From: Emmonsiellopsis sp. PD_33
Lineage: Eukaryota; Ascomycota; Eurotiomycetes; Onygenales; Ajellomycetaceae
DNA length: 64,000 nucleotides
Assembly (NCBI GenBank): GCA_032988165.1
Contig: JANTQF010000102.1
Span: 1-64,000 of the forward strand
Direction: 5' to 3'
The notes under the pieces: generated by a model
Database searches by the model: none
Told to the model about the DNA's origin: nothing
The model's input: the letters and a program-made list of their open reading frames with translations, nothing else
Position numbers and translations under genes: made by a program
Shown: positions 47,788 through 59,589 of the stretch, piece by piece
How positions within the stretch are numbered: the stretch's first letter is position 1
How the letters are laid out: each line of letters opens with the position of its first letter

Positions 47788-48910
47788 CTAGTCTTTTCCC
47801 AAGTCTGACTTGGCATCTTTAAAGTCTTCCTCCTCTTCAGGCTTAGTTTGTATGTTTGTGGACCATACAGGCAGTTTTAGGGGAATATGGGTTCTGTGGC
47901 AGTCAGCAGCTCTATACCCAGGTTTGTTGCAGTTAATGCAGACACCTTGAGCACAATAGTTAATAATAGTGGTAGTAGTTATATTCAGAATGTAGAATGC
48001 ATTTATGTGAGTAAGCCCTATAAGCATTCAATTCATAGTATTTAGATTCTTTGGTAGAGAGGTCTTGGGGAAGGCCTCTCCAGAGGTAGTAGAAGTATCA
48101 TCATGGATTTAGCCCTGAATGGCCTTAATCTCAGATAGGTTGTTCTTTATGCCACAGAGCTTTATATAATATTTAAGGTATGTAGGGGGTTCAACAGAGG
48201 CAATGATCTGCTGTAGGAGTTCAAACTTGATGACCTTTTTGAGTAGGGCCTTCTTGATAGTGTTATTCTATAGCTGGCTGTCAGCTTTCAGAATCTTCTG
48301 ATTAAATCTTGGGAGAAAGGCAGAGAGTAGATCAGTTTTCTGATGAACACTGTGTAGTTAGGTTAGAGCCTTCTAGGCTACTAAAGGATCAGAGAAAAGA
48401 ATGTTGAGCTGGTCAAGAATGATATTAGAGGTTATAGAAATGAGCTTGGTATTAACCTTCATCTAAGGGTGGAATTAGGTGATGGTAGTGCTAGAGAGTC
48501 AGGTGTAGATGTATCAGACCTGATCAGTGAGAGATCTAATTGTAAGGCTGTTTAAAGCAATTTTAGCCTCTACACTGAGGTGCCAGGTGGGATATTCAGA
48601 GACTTATTTGCCTATGAATTTCTCAAGGATGGCAAGTCTTTCTTTCAGGTGTCTCAGGAAGTCCTCAAAAGGAGCAGTCAGGTGAGCAGAAGTCAGAATA
48701 GAAGCTAAAGTTAGTATAGGCATACAATTTTATTCAGCAATGAGGTCAATCTTGTTTGTGAGCTATTAGCTGAAGTTTCAGAACTCAGCATCAGGGCCCT
48801 AAGAAGGGGTACTATCTTTACATGGAGGATTCATGTTTATAATGAATTTAAAGGATTATTTGGATTTAGAGAGTTCAGAGGATTTGGGAAGTTTGAAGGA
48901 AAATCTCATG
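47788..48910 (-). pseudogene. LTR-C3 gag relic with zinc knuckle
   Basis: Same capsid order as LTR-C1. The zinc knuckle reads CINCNKPGYRAADC (about 47943-47902): both Cys pairs are kept and only the His is Tyr, a single C-to-T change. After it, HRTHIPLKLPV and a Glu/Asp-rich end (KPEEEEDFKDAKSDLGKD). The final 79 codons are open (48027-47788). Confidence 0.78.
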
Positions 48911-49119
48911 AGATATCAATATAGACTGTCAGGGCTTTAGGGCCTTTCACTGACATGTTGTCTGGTAGAGCTGAGCTGGGCAAGTTATATTTCAGATTTC
49001 AGAAGAGTTTGCTGTATGTGTAGGTCACATTTAGAAGAATCTACTATATATGTGAATCACATTTGAAGGGTAAATATAATGAGGATCTCTAAGAAGAGAT
49101 CAAGCAAGTAATTACAAAA

Positions 49120-49373
49120 TATAATAGATATACTCTGATAAGTAGATCATGCAAGCTATATACTAGAATTAAGATTATAATCACTAGAGAAAGGAAGGAA
49201 AAAGGAAAAGAAATTATGAGATCATATAATATAAATAGAAGGAAATTATGTGAGGTTGGAGTAGATAAATGTTCATATGAAGGCCCAGTTAGAGGCATCT
49301 AATTGGGTAGTCAGAGATTGAGTGAAGTTTGGGTGAGCTATGGATATAGGGTATAAAGGCATAGCTCTTCACA
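49120..49373 (-). repeat. LTR-C3 5' LTR
   Basis: 254 bp, TATAATAGATATACTC to CTCTTCACA on the plus strand; the TG start has mutated to TA. Followed by GACTG. Confidence 0.9.
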
Positions 49374-49378
49374 GACTG

Positions 49379-49565
49379 CCTGATTGAATGCCTCTAACCA
49401 GGTCTTTATATAAATGTTTATTTACTCTAACCTCATATAATTCTCTTCTGTTTATATTGCATGATCTTGTAATTTCTTTTCCTTTTTCCTTTCTTCTCTA
49501 ATGATTATAATTTTGATTTTAGTGTCTAGCTTGCATGATTCATTAATCAGAGTGCACCTATTATA
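49379..49565 (+). repeat. LTR-C2 5' LTR, second part
   Basis: Continues 43757-43822 after the LTR-C3 insertion: CCTGATTGAATGCCTCTAAC to GTGCACCTATTATA, matching 54682-54873 of the 3' LTR. Confidence 0.88.
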
Positions 49566-50910
49566 TTTTATAATTACTTACTTGATTTCTTCTTAGAGAT
49601 CCTTGTTATACTTGCCTCCTGAATGTGATTTACATGTATAGTAGATTTCTCTGAATGTGACTTATATGTATAGTAAACTCTTCTGAAATCTGAAATATAA
49701 CTTGCTTAGCTCAGCTCTGCTAGATGATATGTCAGTGAAAGGCCTTAAAACTCTAATAATCTATATTAATATCTCATGAGATTTTCCTCTGAACTTTTTA
49801 AATCCTCTGAACTTTCTGAATCCTCTGAACTCTCTAAATTCAAATAATCTTTTAAATCCATTATAAATATGAACCTTCTGCATGAAGATAGCATCTCTCC
49901 TCAGGGCTCTAATGCTGAATTCTGAAACTTTATTTAGTAACTTACAAATAAGATTGACCTCATTACTAAATAGAATTATATGTCTGTATTGATTCTAGTT
50001 CCTACTCTAACTTCTACTCACCTGACTGCTTCTTTTGATGACTTTCTAAAATGCCTAAAAGAAAGACTTGCCATCCTCAAGAAATTTATGGGTGAGTAAA
50101 TCACTGAATATCCTGCCTGGCATCTTAGTGTAGAGGCTAAGATCACTTTGGACAGCCATACAATTAGATCTCTTACTAACCAGGCCTGATATATCTACAC
50201 CTAACTCTCTGGCACCACTGTCACCTGATTTCACCCTTAGATGAAGGCTAATATCAAGCTCATTCTTATAACCCCTGATGTCATCCTCAATCAGCTTGAT
50301 ATTCTTTTCTCTGACCCTTTAGTGGCTCAGAAGGCTCTAACCTGGCTGCACAGTATTTACCAGAAGATTGATCTACTTACTGTCTTTCTTTTAAAATTTA
50401 ATTAGAAGATTCTAGAAGCTAATAGCTAGCTGTGAGATGATACTGTTAAGAAGGCCCTGCTCAAAAAAGTCATCAAGTTTGAACTTCTATAGTAGATTAT
50501 TGCCTCTATTAAACCTTCAATATACCTTAAATATTATATAAAGCTCTGTGGCATAGAGAACAACCTATCTGAGATTAAGGTCATTTAGAGCTGAATTCAT
50601 AGTAATATTCTTACTACCTCTAAAGTAGTCTTTTCTAAAGTAACTCAGCTCTGTAATCTGAATATTATAAACTGAGAACTAATAGCTCATGTAAATGATT
50701 TCTACATCCCTAATATGACTACTGCTGCTGTCACTGACTACTGTGCCTAAGATGTTTACATTAATTATGATAAATCTGGGTATAGAGCTGCCAACTGCAA
50801 TGAAACCCATATTCCCCTAAAATTGCCTGTATAATCTGTAAATGTGCAGATCAAATCTGAGGAAGAGGAGGATTTTAAAGATGTTAAGTTAGACTTAGGA
50901 AAAGACTAGT
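49566..50910 (+). pseudogene. LTR-C2 leader and gag relic
   Basis: The leader is followed by a Ser/Lys-rich start near 49780, capsid-like DDFLKCLKERLAILKKFMGE (about 50038), VKKALLKKVIKFELL (about 50446), and a knuckle remnant YINYDKSGYRAANC (about 50760-50800). In the knuckle one Cys and the His have become Tyr. A Glu/Asp-rich tail ends at LDLGKD (about 50905). Confidence 0.72.
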
Positions 50911-50929
50911 TTCTATATGAAATTGTGAG

Positions 50930-53900
50930 TAGAAGCTTCTGAAGTTAGATAAGAAGATCTTTGAGAAGAAGATGATAGTTTCAGTAATTCTTATATCTAT
51001 TATAGTTAATCATTCTTTCAATATGAATATTATGGTAGATAGTAGCTGCTGTTACTATATAATAATTTACTCTCATATAATTAATTATTATAATTTTCTA
51101 TGTATCCTAATTGTTTCCTAAAGAATTGAAGGTATCAGTGGTGACACTAATGACTTCATATGAAATATGGTAAAGCTTGATGTTGATGTTGATGAATTCC
51201 TCTGAGAGAATACTTATACATATAAAATTAAGAATTTTCTATATAACTTTATATTAAACCTATCTTAGTTATTTAAACATCAAGCCCTTATCAATACACA
51301 CAACTAATGTGTTATATTCCCTGGAGATATCTATATGTCTGAGAAGAATGTCTATAAAACTACTAACCTTCATTAGATCTCTACTAATACTTTTGAGCTC
51401 CTCTGATGTTGTAATTGAAACCTTAAGTTCTAATCTCCTGTTGAAATCTTCATTACTAGTATGTTTAATATAGAGAAAGCTTTCTTCTAACTCTCTAAGA
51501 AGTTGAAAACTAACTCTATAACAGTCCTCCTCCTACACTATCATAAATTCCTTGACATTTTTAATCATAAGGCTGCTAAGAAGCTCTCATTATTCCATAA
51601 CATACATAATTATCATATTGAACTTAAAAAGGTAGATGGTAAAGATCCTCAGTCACCCTGGAAATTCCTATATAATATGTCATGTGATGAATTGCTTGTG
51701 CTCTGCAAGACTCTTAATGATCTTTTTGATAAAGATTTCATTCAAATTAGTAACTTACCTACTGATACACCCATTCTTTTCACTAAGAAGTCTGATAGAG
51801 GCCTCTAATTCTATGTAGATTATTATAACCTCAATTGACTTATAAGAAAAGACTACTACCTGCTACTATTAATCAATGAGACTCTTAAATGAATCAGATG
51901 AGTCAAGTGGTTTATAAAGCTTAATATCATCTTCATATTTTATAAGATTTGAATTGTAAAAGGAGATGAGTAGCTAACTACATTTTACACAAAATATAGT
52001 TTATTTGAATAGATAGTTACCCTCTTTAACCTTATAAATGCTTCAAGCATCTTCCAGAAATACATCAACTAGGCCCTATAAGACTATTTAGATGAATTTA
52101 CTTTCATCTACCTTGATAACATCCTCATCTTCATTAATAAATCCTATAAATAGTATTAAGAGTACATCTGAAAAGTCCCCATCTATCTCTATGAATATGG
52201 TCTCTTAATTGATATTAATAAATCTACCTTTAAAGTCTAAGAAATGACCTATCTTGACTTTATCATAGAAGTAGGGAAAGGAGTTCATATGGACCCCAAG
52301 AAGATTACTGCTATTCTTAAATGAGAGGCCTCTATAACTATAAAAAATGTGTGAGACTTCCTAGAATTTGCAAATTTCTACTGATACTTCATTTGGAATT
52401 TCTCTGATATTATCTAACTACTAACTGATCTTACATGCAAAGACTAATAGTTTCAGTGATCTAAAGAAGTAAACAAGATATTTATATATCTTAAGTAAAT
52501 GTTTGTCTTCATTCTGATACTCATTACATTTAACTCTGACTACCTGATGGTAGTTGAAACAAACTCTTTCAGTTATATCACAGATAGTACTTTCATGCAA
52601 TGAGATGATAAAGATGTCCTATAATTCTATATATTTATATTCAAGAAGCTCAGCCCTGCTAAAGCTAACTATAAGATTTATGATAAGAAACTCCTTATCA
52701 TCATCTAATATTTAGAAGAATAGAACTCTAAACTCTGCAGCATGAAAGACTTTGAAATCATCACAGATCATAAGAACCTCTAATATTTCATGATAACCTA
52801 TAAACTCTCTAAATGCTAAATGTACTAGGCTGAATTGCTTAGCTACTTTCACTTTATAATTTATTACTATTCTGGTATAGAGAACTTTATAATAGATGCT
52901 CTCTTCTAATATGAATAGAATATATCTTCTGAAAACTTTAATACTCACTGAGTAAACTATAAATAGAGACTATTAGATTTATAGATCCTCAAAGAATCTA
53001 GAGTAACATCATATGAAGTAATATATATCTTGCCTGTCACCCTACTAATTATGATTACCTTATTCCTGCTCTAGGAACTCTGAAACACCACTGCTACCTC
53101 TGATGAACATCTTCAGATAATGACTCAGATCATCTGAGATAAAGCTTGCTGTTTTCTATCTAAACTTCAGGTCTGTATTGACATCACTGAATGCTCTATA
53201 GACTCCAACTCCTGACTATACTTTCAGGGGAGGTAGTAAATTCCTGATTCAGAACTATTATGCATCTGAATTATACAAGAAACTCATAATTCTCTGATGA
53301 CTGACTATTCAGACTGTAAAGTATTCTACTGAATTTTATCTTAAGATTTCTACTAGCCTAATATATTTCAGAGCATCTAATAGTTCACCTGGAACTACAA
53401 TATCTACTAATCTATTATTATCTGGTAGGACTATCATCAAGATCTACTCAAATCTCTTCTGATCTCTAAATGTGTCTGATGTAATATTATCATTAATTTT
53501 ACAGTAAATCTTTTTATAAGTAATAGTTATAAGAATATCCTCATCATTATTGACTATCTCAGCAAGAGTATTATCCTTAAATCCTATGTAAAGATGGATA
53601 TACCTATAGTAACTAAAGCCTTTCTTTAAAGTTCATTTTATTACCTGCATGATTTATCTCATATAATTATCTCAGACTGTAGAACTTAGTTCATTAGAGC
53701 TATCTGAAGTTAAATCTATTAGCTCCTTAAAATCTCCTAATACCTCTTAACTGCCTATCACTCTGAAACTGATGGTAGCACTGAATGTATGATTCAGATA
53801 ATTAAAAACTATCTCTAAAAGTTCTATTTATATGCTCAGAATGACTGGAATGAACTCCTCCTGCATGTTAAACTTATAATTAATGGCTGTAATATTATCA

Positions 53901-54600
53901 GTACTGATGTTAGCCTATTTTTCCTCTCATATAATTATAATTTTAAAATTCTTAATCTCATTAAATCATCTGAATCTTCTACTTTATCTTGTAATCCAAT
54001 CTAAATTGTGGACATCATCATCTTAAAACTCCAGTAAGCCTGTGAGTGAGCTGAATCCTCTATAGCTAGTGCTCAGTAGAATTAATAGGACTGTATGAGT
54101 GCCTACTGAAATCCCACTGAACACTATGAGATGAATAATAAGGTCTGATTAGATCTCTAAAATATCATAATTAATTGCCTATTTTGCATGCTTGACTATT
54201 AATATGCTAAGTACACTATCATTGAAGTCCTGAGAAGTCATAACTACTATCTTGACATGTTATCTGAGATTTATAATGTGTTTCACACAAACCTACTCTA
54301 AAAGACCTCTATTAATCTATTCTTCTTACAAGAGATTACTAACTGGTATCTGCCTGACATCATTAGGAAAGATAATGAAGTAGAGTATGAGATTGAGGTC
54401 ATTCTCAACTACTACTACTATAAATGAAAATTCCAGTACCTAGTGAAATAACTCAGTTATAAAGTCTCTTTATGAAAACTGATCTCTACCCTGCAGGACA
54501 CTGCTGTACTTATCTATTATAAAGAACTGTATCTATCTGATGAGACTCTACCTGTAGTGCACTGCATCCAATTTTCTGAACCCTCCTGCCTGCCCTCTAA
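50930..54600 (+). pseudogene. LTR-C2 pol relic: protease, RT, RNase H, integrase, chromodomain
   Basis: Protease motif reads VDSSC (about 51030), with Ser for the catalytic-loop Gly. A pre-RT/RT segment is open at 51503-51808. The RT box reads YLDNILIF (about 52108). RNase H spans about 52540-52900. Integrase has IIDYLSKSI (about 53549), IISDCRTQFI (about 53660) and SETDGSTECMI (about 53761), keeping the third acidic residue. A chromodomain lies at about 54377-54530 (EVEYEIEVILNYYYYK, FQYLVK). Stops are dense. The minus-strand frame 52712-52948 is antisense to RNase H. Confidence 0.83.
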
Positions 54601-54620
54601 AACTAAATAGGGGGGGATAA
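54601..54620 (+). promoter_or_regulatory. LTR-C2 polypurine tract
   Basis: 'aaatagggggggataa' lies directly before the 3' LTR at 54621, the expected plus-strand priming site, and matches the tract seen in the two minus-strand C copies. Confidence 0.78.
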
Positions 54621-54873
54621 TGTAAAGGGCTATACCCTTATACCCTATATCCATAACTTGCCTGAACTTTGCCTGATCTCTGACTGCCTGATCAGATGCC
54701 TCCAATCAGGCCTTTATATAAATATTTATTTGCTCTGACCTCATATAATTCTCTTCTATTTATATTGCATGATCTTATGATTCCTTTTTCTTTTTCCTTT
54801 CTTCTCTAGTGATTATAATCTTGATGTTAGTGTCTAGCTCACATGATCTATTAATTGGAGCACACCTATTACA
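54621..54873 (+). repeat. LTR-C2 3' LTR
   Basis: 253 bp, TGTAAAGGGCTATACCC to ACACCTATTACA, followed by target duplication CAAAT. The reverse complement of the LTRs of C1 and C3. Confidence 0.9.
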
Positions 54874-57400
54874 CAAATTAATTTATTAGGGTGATACAGT
54901 AGTCCTCTGAGTTGGCCTGCATGATGTATTAGCTTTGAATTACATGGATTCTATAATATCTCTAGAGGCTTCCAGAAGATAGTAGCTGACTTACCTGGTT
55001 ACTAAAAGAAAGAGAAGATGAATATCTGGCATCTAGCTATTAGAAAGGGTTTAGATTAACAGTGTGGATCTATACCCCCTAGAAATCTATTAATAATTAT
55101 TATATTTCAGTAGTTGATATATCTACATTAGATGTGCTATTTAATCAAATGAAGCTATATATGTGTCCATTTTTCCTGCTCTATTACTCAAATCAGAACT
55201 AATAGTCCTCAACATCAAACTTCTCTATCATTACAAGTTCATGGAATAGCTGAAAATGGCAGGCTAAATAGGATGCTATGATATGTGGGTTATTCTGAAT
55301 ATTATTATAGATTATAGAAGCACATTATCTATTACTTGCAGCTTAGTAATACTTCTTAAAATATAGTAGATATCTCTAGAGATTATACTATTAATGATCA
55401 GCAGCACTAAGTGTGAAGAATAGGCTGTTAAGAGGTAGCCACTGAGCAATGAACTCAAACTTATGATGCTGCTAATTCTAATATAATTTTGTACCCTTAA
55501 TTAAATCATTAGAATGTACAATTCAATCAAGTAGAGGAAAATGCTCATTAGAGACCACAACCCTTTATATATTATAAATAGTAAGGTCAAGGCTGTTCTT
55601 ATCCCTTTTAATAAACCACTTTATAGCATGGAATGCCTGCTCACAGAGTATTTAATTAAATATAACATATTGAAACTGGGGGTGTCATATAAAATAGCTG
55701 TTGGAGTAGCACATTATATGTCTAACCTATTAAGTTAGTATGATAGGATATTCCCATTCAGTGGCAAAATCTACAACTTTATTGAGGAAAAGTGTGGGAA
55801 ACATCATAACATACATTCATTCTCTAGAGTTGAAATTTGCCAGTAGTGTCCTATGAATAGAAGGCATTATAAGATGATTATTAGTTCTCAGCTCTATATT
55901 TATATAGATAGTAAGGAGTGCTCTCTCATCTACATCTACCAGTAAGTTTAAAATAAATGATATTTCCTTAAAGATATTATCATCAAATATATTATTCTGA
56001 TTCTGAAGTGGCCTCCTAGTATTATAATTATTTAATAAGCTATTACAGTTTAATTCCCTATCATCCTCATCTTTAATTATAGAATGTAACTGTCCAGTTA
56101 TATCTGCATCAAATGATAATGATGTAATTATATCTATATCTATTTGAATATACTAGTAATTCAGATGATTATCATAAAGATGATGTAGCCATACTTTAAT
56201 ATTATAATAGCATACATATAGATTAGTTGCATATCATTGTTGAACCTCAGAATTCTAATCATAACCCCAGAGTTTTAATATTAGTATATTAAGTATACTC
56301 AGTATTCAAGAAAGTCTGTCTACAACTAACATTATGTTCTGCATGAAGCATATGATGTGTTCAGAATAGTAATATTAAAGATCATACATATACTTAACCT
56401 AGATGTGAAGATTACACTGTGCAATAAGCATCTCTTCAGCCATAATTAAGGTTAGTAGGTGTAAAGAAACTCTCTCAGAGTTTATATTATTAGTATCTAT
56501 AAAAAGACCTGGGCTATCTAGACATTTAATCTGATTATAATAATATCTTTCACATATATTTATATTTCTTACTCTCATGTGGAATCATGTTTCATCATAA
56601 ATAGAGTAATTCTCAAGGCCCTCTCTATTTAATGTCTGATGGAAATGAATGATGCAAGATCAATCATTCTCAGTTAGAATAAAGTTAGATGTTACACTGA
56701 GCTATTTAATGATAACTAAACTACTAGTTGTAGTACCAGTTATTACATTACACTCTAGTAATAGTTAATTGATCTAAATTGATCAGTTTATAAATTAAAT
56801 ATTATTTCATGAGAAAGAAAGTGTATTTATAGTATCTATATTTATAAATGAAGTTATTTGCATATCTTCATCCTGTACATTAGATGACAATTAAAATGAT
56901 AGGGTATATAATGAGGTAGAAGCCATAAACATACTATTTATTATAAATAATATATTTCCTACTGAGAACTGTGAGGAGAATAGCATGTTACTGAAATTAA
57001 TTATAATATTACTCAGCTGATTGTGGGTAGTACTATTTATTAGTAAGAAGTCTGAGTAGTGATAGCAGAGACTACATGTGAGTGTATAGTAATTTGATGG
57101 TAGTACTAAATGATATCTGTGTTTATCCCATACCTCTACTACAGGCATTAGAATATGAAATTGTCTGGTATCTGATTCCCCCTCATTAGAGTTAGCCAAG
57201 GAAATGTCCTAGGAGGCTCTAGGAGGATTATCCTGATAGGGAGAAGAGGATGATAAAGAGTATAGCAATGAAAATAGAGTCTAATATTAAGATAGTATAA
57301 CCTATTAGAATTATATGTTAAATTACAAACTTGAATTTTATACTTAATTATCACTAATAATTATATCAGGCACCTACATAGCCAGAAGAGGATATTTGTT
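54874..57400 (-). pseudogene. Helitron piece 1: N-terminal DUF6570/Helitron-like N (Rep) region
   Basis: The minus strand begins near SLANSNEGESDTRQFH (57199 region), then YDETWFHMRVRNINICERYY and LLTLIMAEEMLIAQCNLHIQ (about 56600-56410), typical of the DUF6570 region before Rep in fungal Helitrons. FDADITGQLHSIIKDEDDRE (about 56120) and LIMPSIHRTLLANFNSRE (about 55870) follow, then FPTLF and HPQFQYVIFN*ILCEQAFHA. The Rep-like core has FFTLSAADH (about 55405), FHELVMIEKFDVED (about 55230) and SRKNGHIYSFI (about 55180), where the HUH motif's second His reads Tyr. The piece is cut at 54878 by LTR-C2. Confidence 0.82.
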
Positions 57401-57793
57401 CTGGGAGCTAATTAAGATTCTTATTTATTTTTATATTTAACTAGCATAACAGTACTGATGATAGTTTTAGCATGTAGAAAAGAACTCAATATAATCTTCA
57501 TTTTTAGTGAAGAAGATGCAAGCAAAAGAGCCATTACATTATAAATACTCCATATTAAATTAGTGGTGACAGGCAGAATTATAGCTCACACATCTCAGTG
57601 TAATATTAGTAGTAGAAAAAATTTAGCAGTAGTTATAAATTAGGAGTAGATGATCAATTAATGATATGATTAGAGAGTCTGATGAAAGAATCTAACTATT
57701 TGAATATAAATAGAATAAGTGATCCACAACAGTAGATCATATTAAATAATTATGTGATGAAAAAAAGAGGGGATGTAGATGTAATCTACTATA
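57401..57793. other. AT-rich sequence upstream of the Helitron gene
   Basis: No coding signal recognised. The Helitron promoter and 5' terminus (TC) would be expected here but could not be located. Confidence 0.3.
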
Positions 57794-57946
57794 CTAAATA
57801 ATAATCAATTATTCTCTACTAGAGAATATGCACAATTTACTGTGCTAAATAATAATTAATCATTCTCTATTAGAGAATATGTACAATTCACTACACTAAA
57901 TAATATTCAACTATTCTCTACTAGAAAATACATGCAATTCACTGTG
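57794..57946. repeat. three 51-bp tandem repeats with an internal palindrome
   Basis: Units start 'ctaaataat' at 57794, 57845 and 57896, with a fourth start at 57947. Each contains 'attctctactagagaata' or a one- to two-base variant, which is an inverted repeat, followed by a 'caattcactgtg'-like end. The unit differences are mostly transitions. The array ends just before the LTR-B3 LTR. Confidence 0.8.
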
Positions 57947-57958
57947 CTAAATGATATC

Positions 57959-58277
57959 TATAACACACAAAGGAGACTATATGTCACATATAGATCAACT
58001 ATGCTCTCAGATCTTAGATCTTGAACCTCAGGCCCAGCAGTGTGCCTGACAGTGCACCTGGCAATGCACATGTAGTGCACACTTAGTAGCTAGCTATTGA
58101 TATATATGCTGCACAGGTTTCTTATGAAAAGAACCACCAAACAGTTCTATTACTATATAACCTCTATGTTTGAAATATACATACATTTTTATCTGTCTAT
58201 TCCCATCACACTGTTCAATGACTCATAGTCTGCCTTTTTAAATCAAAAAGTCTTTATATTCAACACCAGACATTATA
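57959..58277 (+). repeat. LTR-B3 5' LTR
   Basis: 319 bp, TATAACACACAAAGG to AGACATTATA, both ends altered by a single transition relative to TG...CA. Collinear with the four other B LTRs. Confidence 0.9.
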
Positions 58278-59560
58278 ATTCTATTTACTTACTCCTAAGT
58301 TAATGGTTCATTGGAAATAGATGAATAACAGCAAGATGATTCATGGAAAGATTATGAATAATTATGAGGAAACCTCTCAAGTGCACATTAATCCCTTTAT
58401 ACAGTAAAGAACTAGTAATGATGAATTATAACTTAAATCTCTGCAGAATCCTCTGCAGGATCCTCTGCAGGAATCTGACTATAAATCAACTGTGAGTAAT
58501 GAAGGGTCAGATGATGAAGACCTATGCCTACCTACTATATAACTACATATAATTGAAGAATATATTAAAGAACTATAGATGCAATGGAAAATCTAAAAGG
58601 TAGAATACATCATGAAGGTGCTGGAGGACTAGTTAGTATAAGATAAATTAATGAATTAAAAGGTAGCTGTACTGATTACACAGAAGAAAATTATAGCTCA
58701 AAATCAAACCTTGAAAAGGCCTTGTGCAGAAACAACCTAGTTACCCTACTAAATCACCCATCTAAAGGTTGATATCTCCTTTAAATATCAAGAAAAAAGT
58801 ATGTCAGAGCTTGAGGACTTCATCATCTGAATTAAAATGAAATTTAAATATAATGAAGATTACTATACTATCAAAAAACATCACATTCAGAATGTTATAT
58901 AGAAGCTCACTATAGAACCTCTCTACTAATAGAATGCCTTCCACAAGAATTATGAAGTAAACCCAGAGAATTCATCACTCATCTGGAAAGACCTCTATAT
59001 GTAGTTATAATTACATCTTATGAATCTAGATGTACTTCAACAGCAATTAACTAAGAGATACATAGATATATAATAATAGAATAATCAATTCATTCAAGAT
59101 TTTGCTAAGTATCTTCTCAATCTGGAGAAATATCTACCCTATAAGATTCAGAAGGAACAGTGCAGTTCTAACCTAATAAATCACTGTTAAGAGGAAATTC
59201 AGATTCATACACATCTAATGAAGAGAGACCTTAAGGATTATGAAGAGATACTAATATTTCTATATAAGATAAAGTAGTATTATAAGGATTAAAAACTATT
59301 CTCATTCAAGTAGGAAACCACTATAAATCTACTGTGCAAGAAGAAGTCTTTTGATTCCTAGATGAAAATAAAGTCTGAAAGAGAAAAATCCTCAAACTAT
59401 ATACTTAGAGGCTAATTCTTATAATCTAAATTTATCTCTTATCTTAAGTGCTCTTACTGTGATAAATCAGGTTACATCTCTGATGACTACTGAGAACTTC
59501 ATCTCAAAAAGTATATGAAGAAGTATGAGTTAAAAAACTAGATCCCTTAGTACTGAGCAT
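58278..59560 (+). pseudogene. LTR-B3 leader and gag relic
   Basis: The leader contains three 'ggatcctctgca'-type units (about 58438-58474). Capsid-like sequence follows, as in LTR-B1 (MSELEDFII near 58801; IWKDLYM-like near 58980), and then a degraded zinc-knuckle region near 59450-59500. Many stops. Confidence 0.68.
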
Positions 59561-59589
59561 TATTATAACACTGAGAGTAAATAAGACAG

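Larger units (their letters stand above)
43823..49373 (-). mobile_element. LTR-C3: chromovirus-type Ty3/gypsy retrotransposon, minus strand, nested in the LTR of LTR-C2
   Basis: 254-bp LTRs lie at 43823-44076 and 49120-49373, with perfect target duplications GACTG at 43818-43822 and 49374-49378. Total 5551 bp. It has the same family layout as LTR-C1 and is opposite in orientation to its host. It is younger than LTR-C2 by position, and its gag knuckle and protease are less damaged. Confidence 0.92.
43757..54873 (+). mobile_element. LTR-C2: chromovirus-type Ty3/gypsy retrotransposon, plus strand, 5' LTR split by LTR-C3
   Basis: The 5' LTR is in two parts (43757-43822 and 49379-49565) because LTR-C3 sits in it. 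The 3' LTR is 54621-54873. Perfect target duplications CAAAT lie at 43752-43756 and 54874-54878. With LTR-C3 removed the element is about 5.56 kb, like the other C copies. It lies in the Helitron N-terminal gene, dividing piece 1 from piece 2. Confidence 0.92.
20430..57400 (-). mobile_element. Helitron relic, broken into four pieces by LTR retrotransposon insertions
   Basis: With the LTR elements taken out at their target duplications, four minus-strand pieces line up in order. They are the DUF6570/Helitron-like N region (57400-54874), the end of that region plus the first half of a Pif1-like helicase (43756-41537), a 70-bp bridge (35984-35915), and the last helicase motifs (20840 to about 20430). 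Fungal Helitrons encode one Rep-helicase protein in this order for rolling-circle transposition. The element's 5' TC and 3' hairpin-CTRR ends were not located, so the outer limits are approximate. Many stops show that it is inactive. Confidence 0.8.

Noticed and set aside
37899..52948. An 80-codon open frame antisense to RNase H, present in all three LTR-C copies (37899-38147 plus, 45737-45985 plus, 52712-52948 minus).
   Set aside because: Shadow of the RNase H/RT coding strand, recurring only because the copies are homologous.
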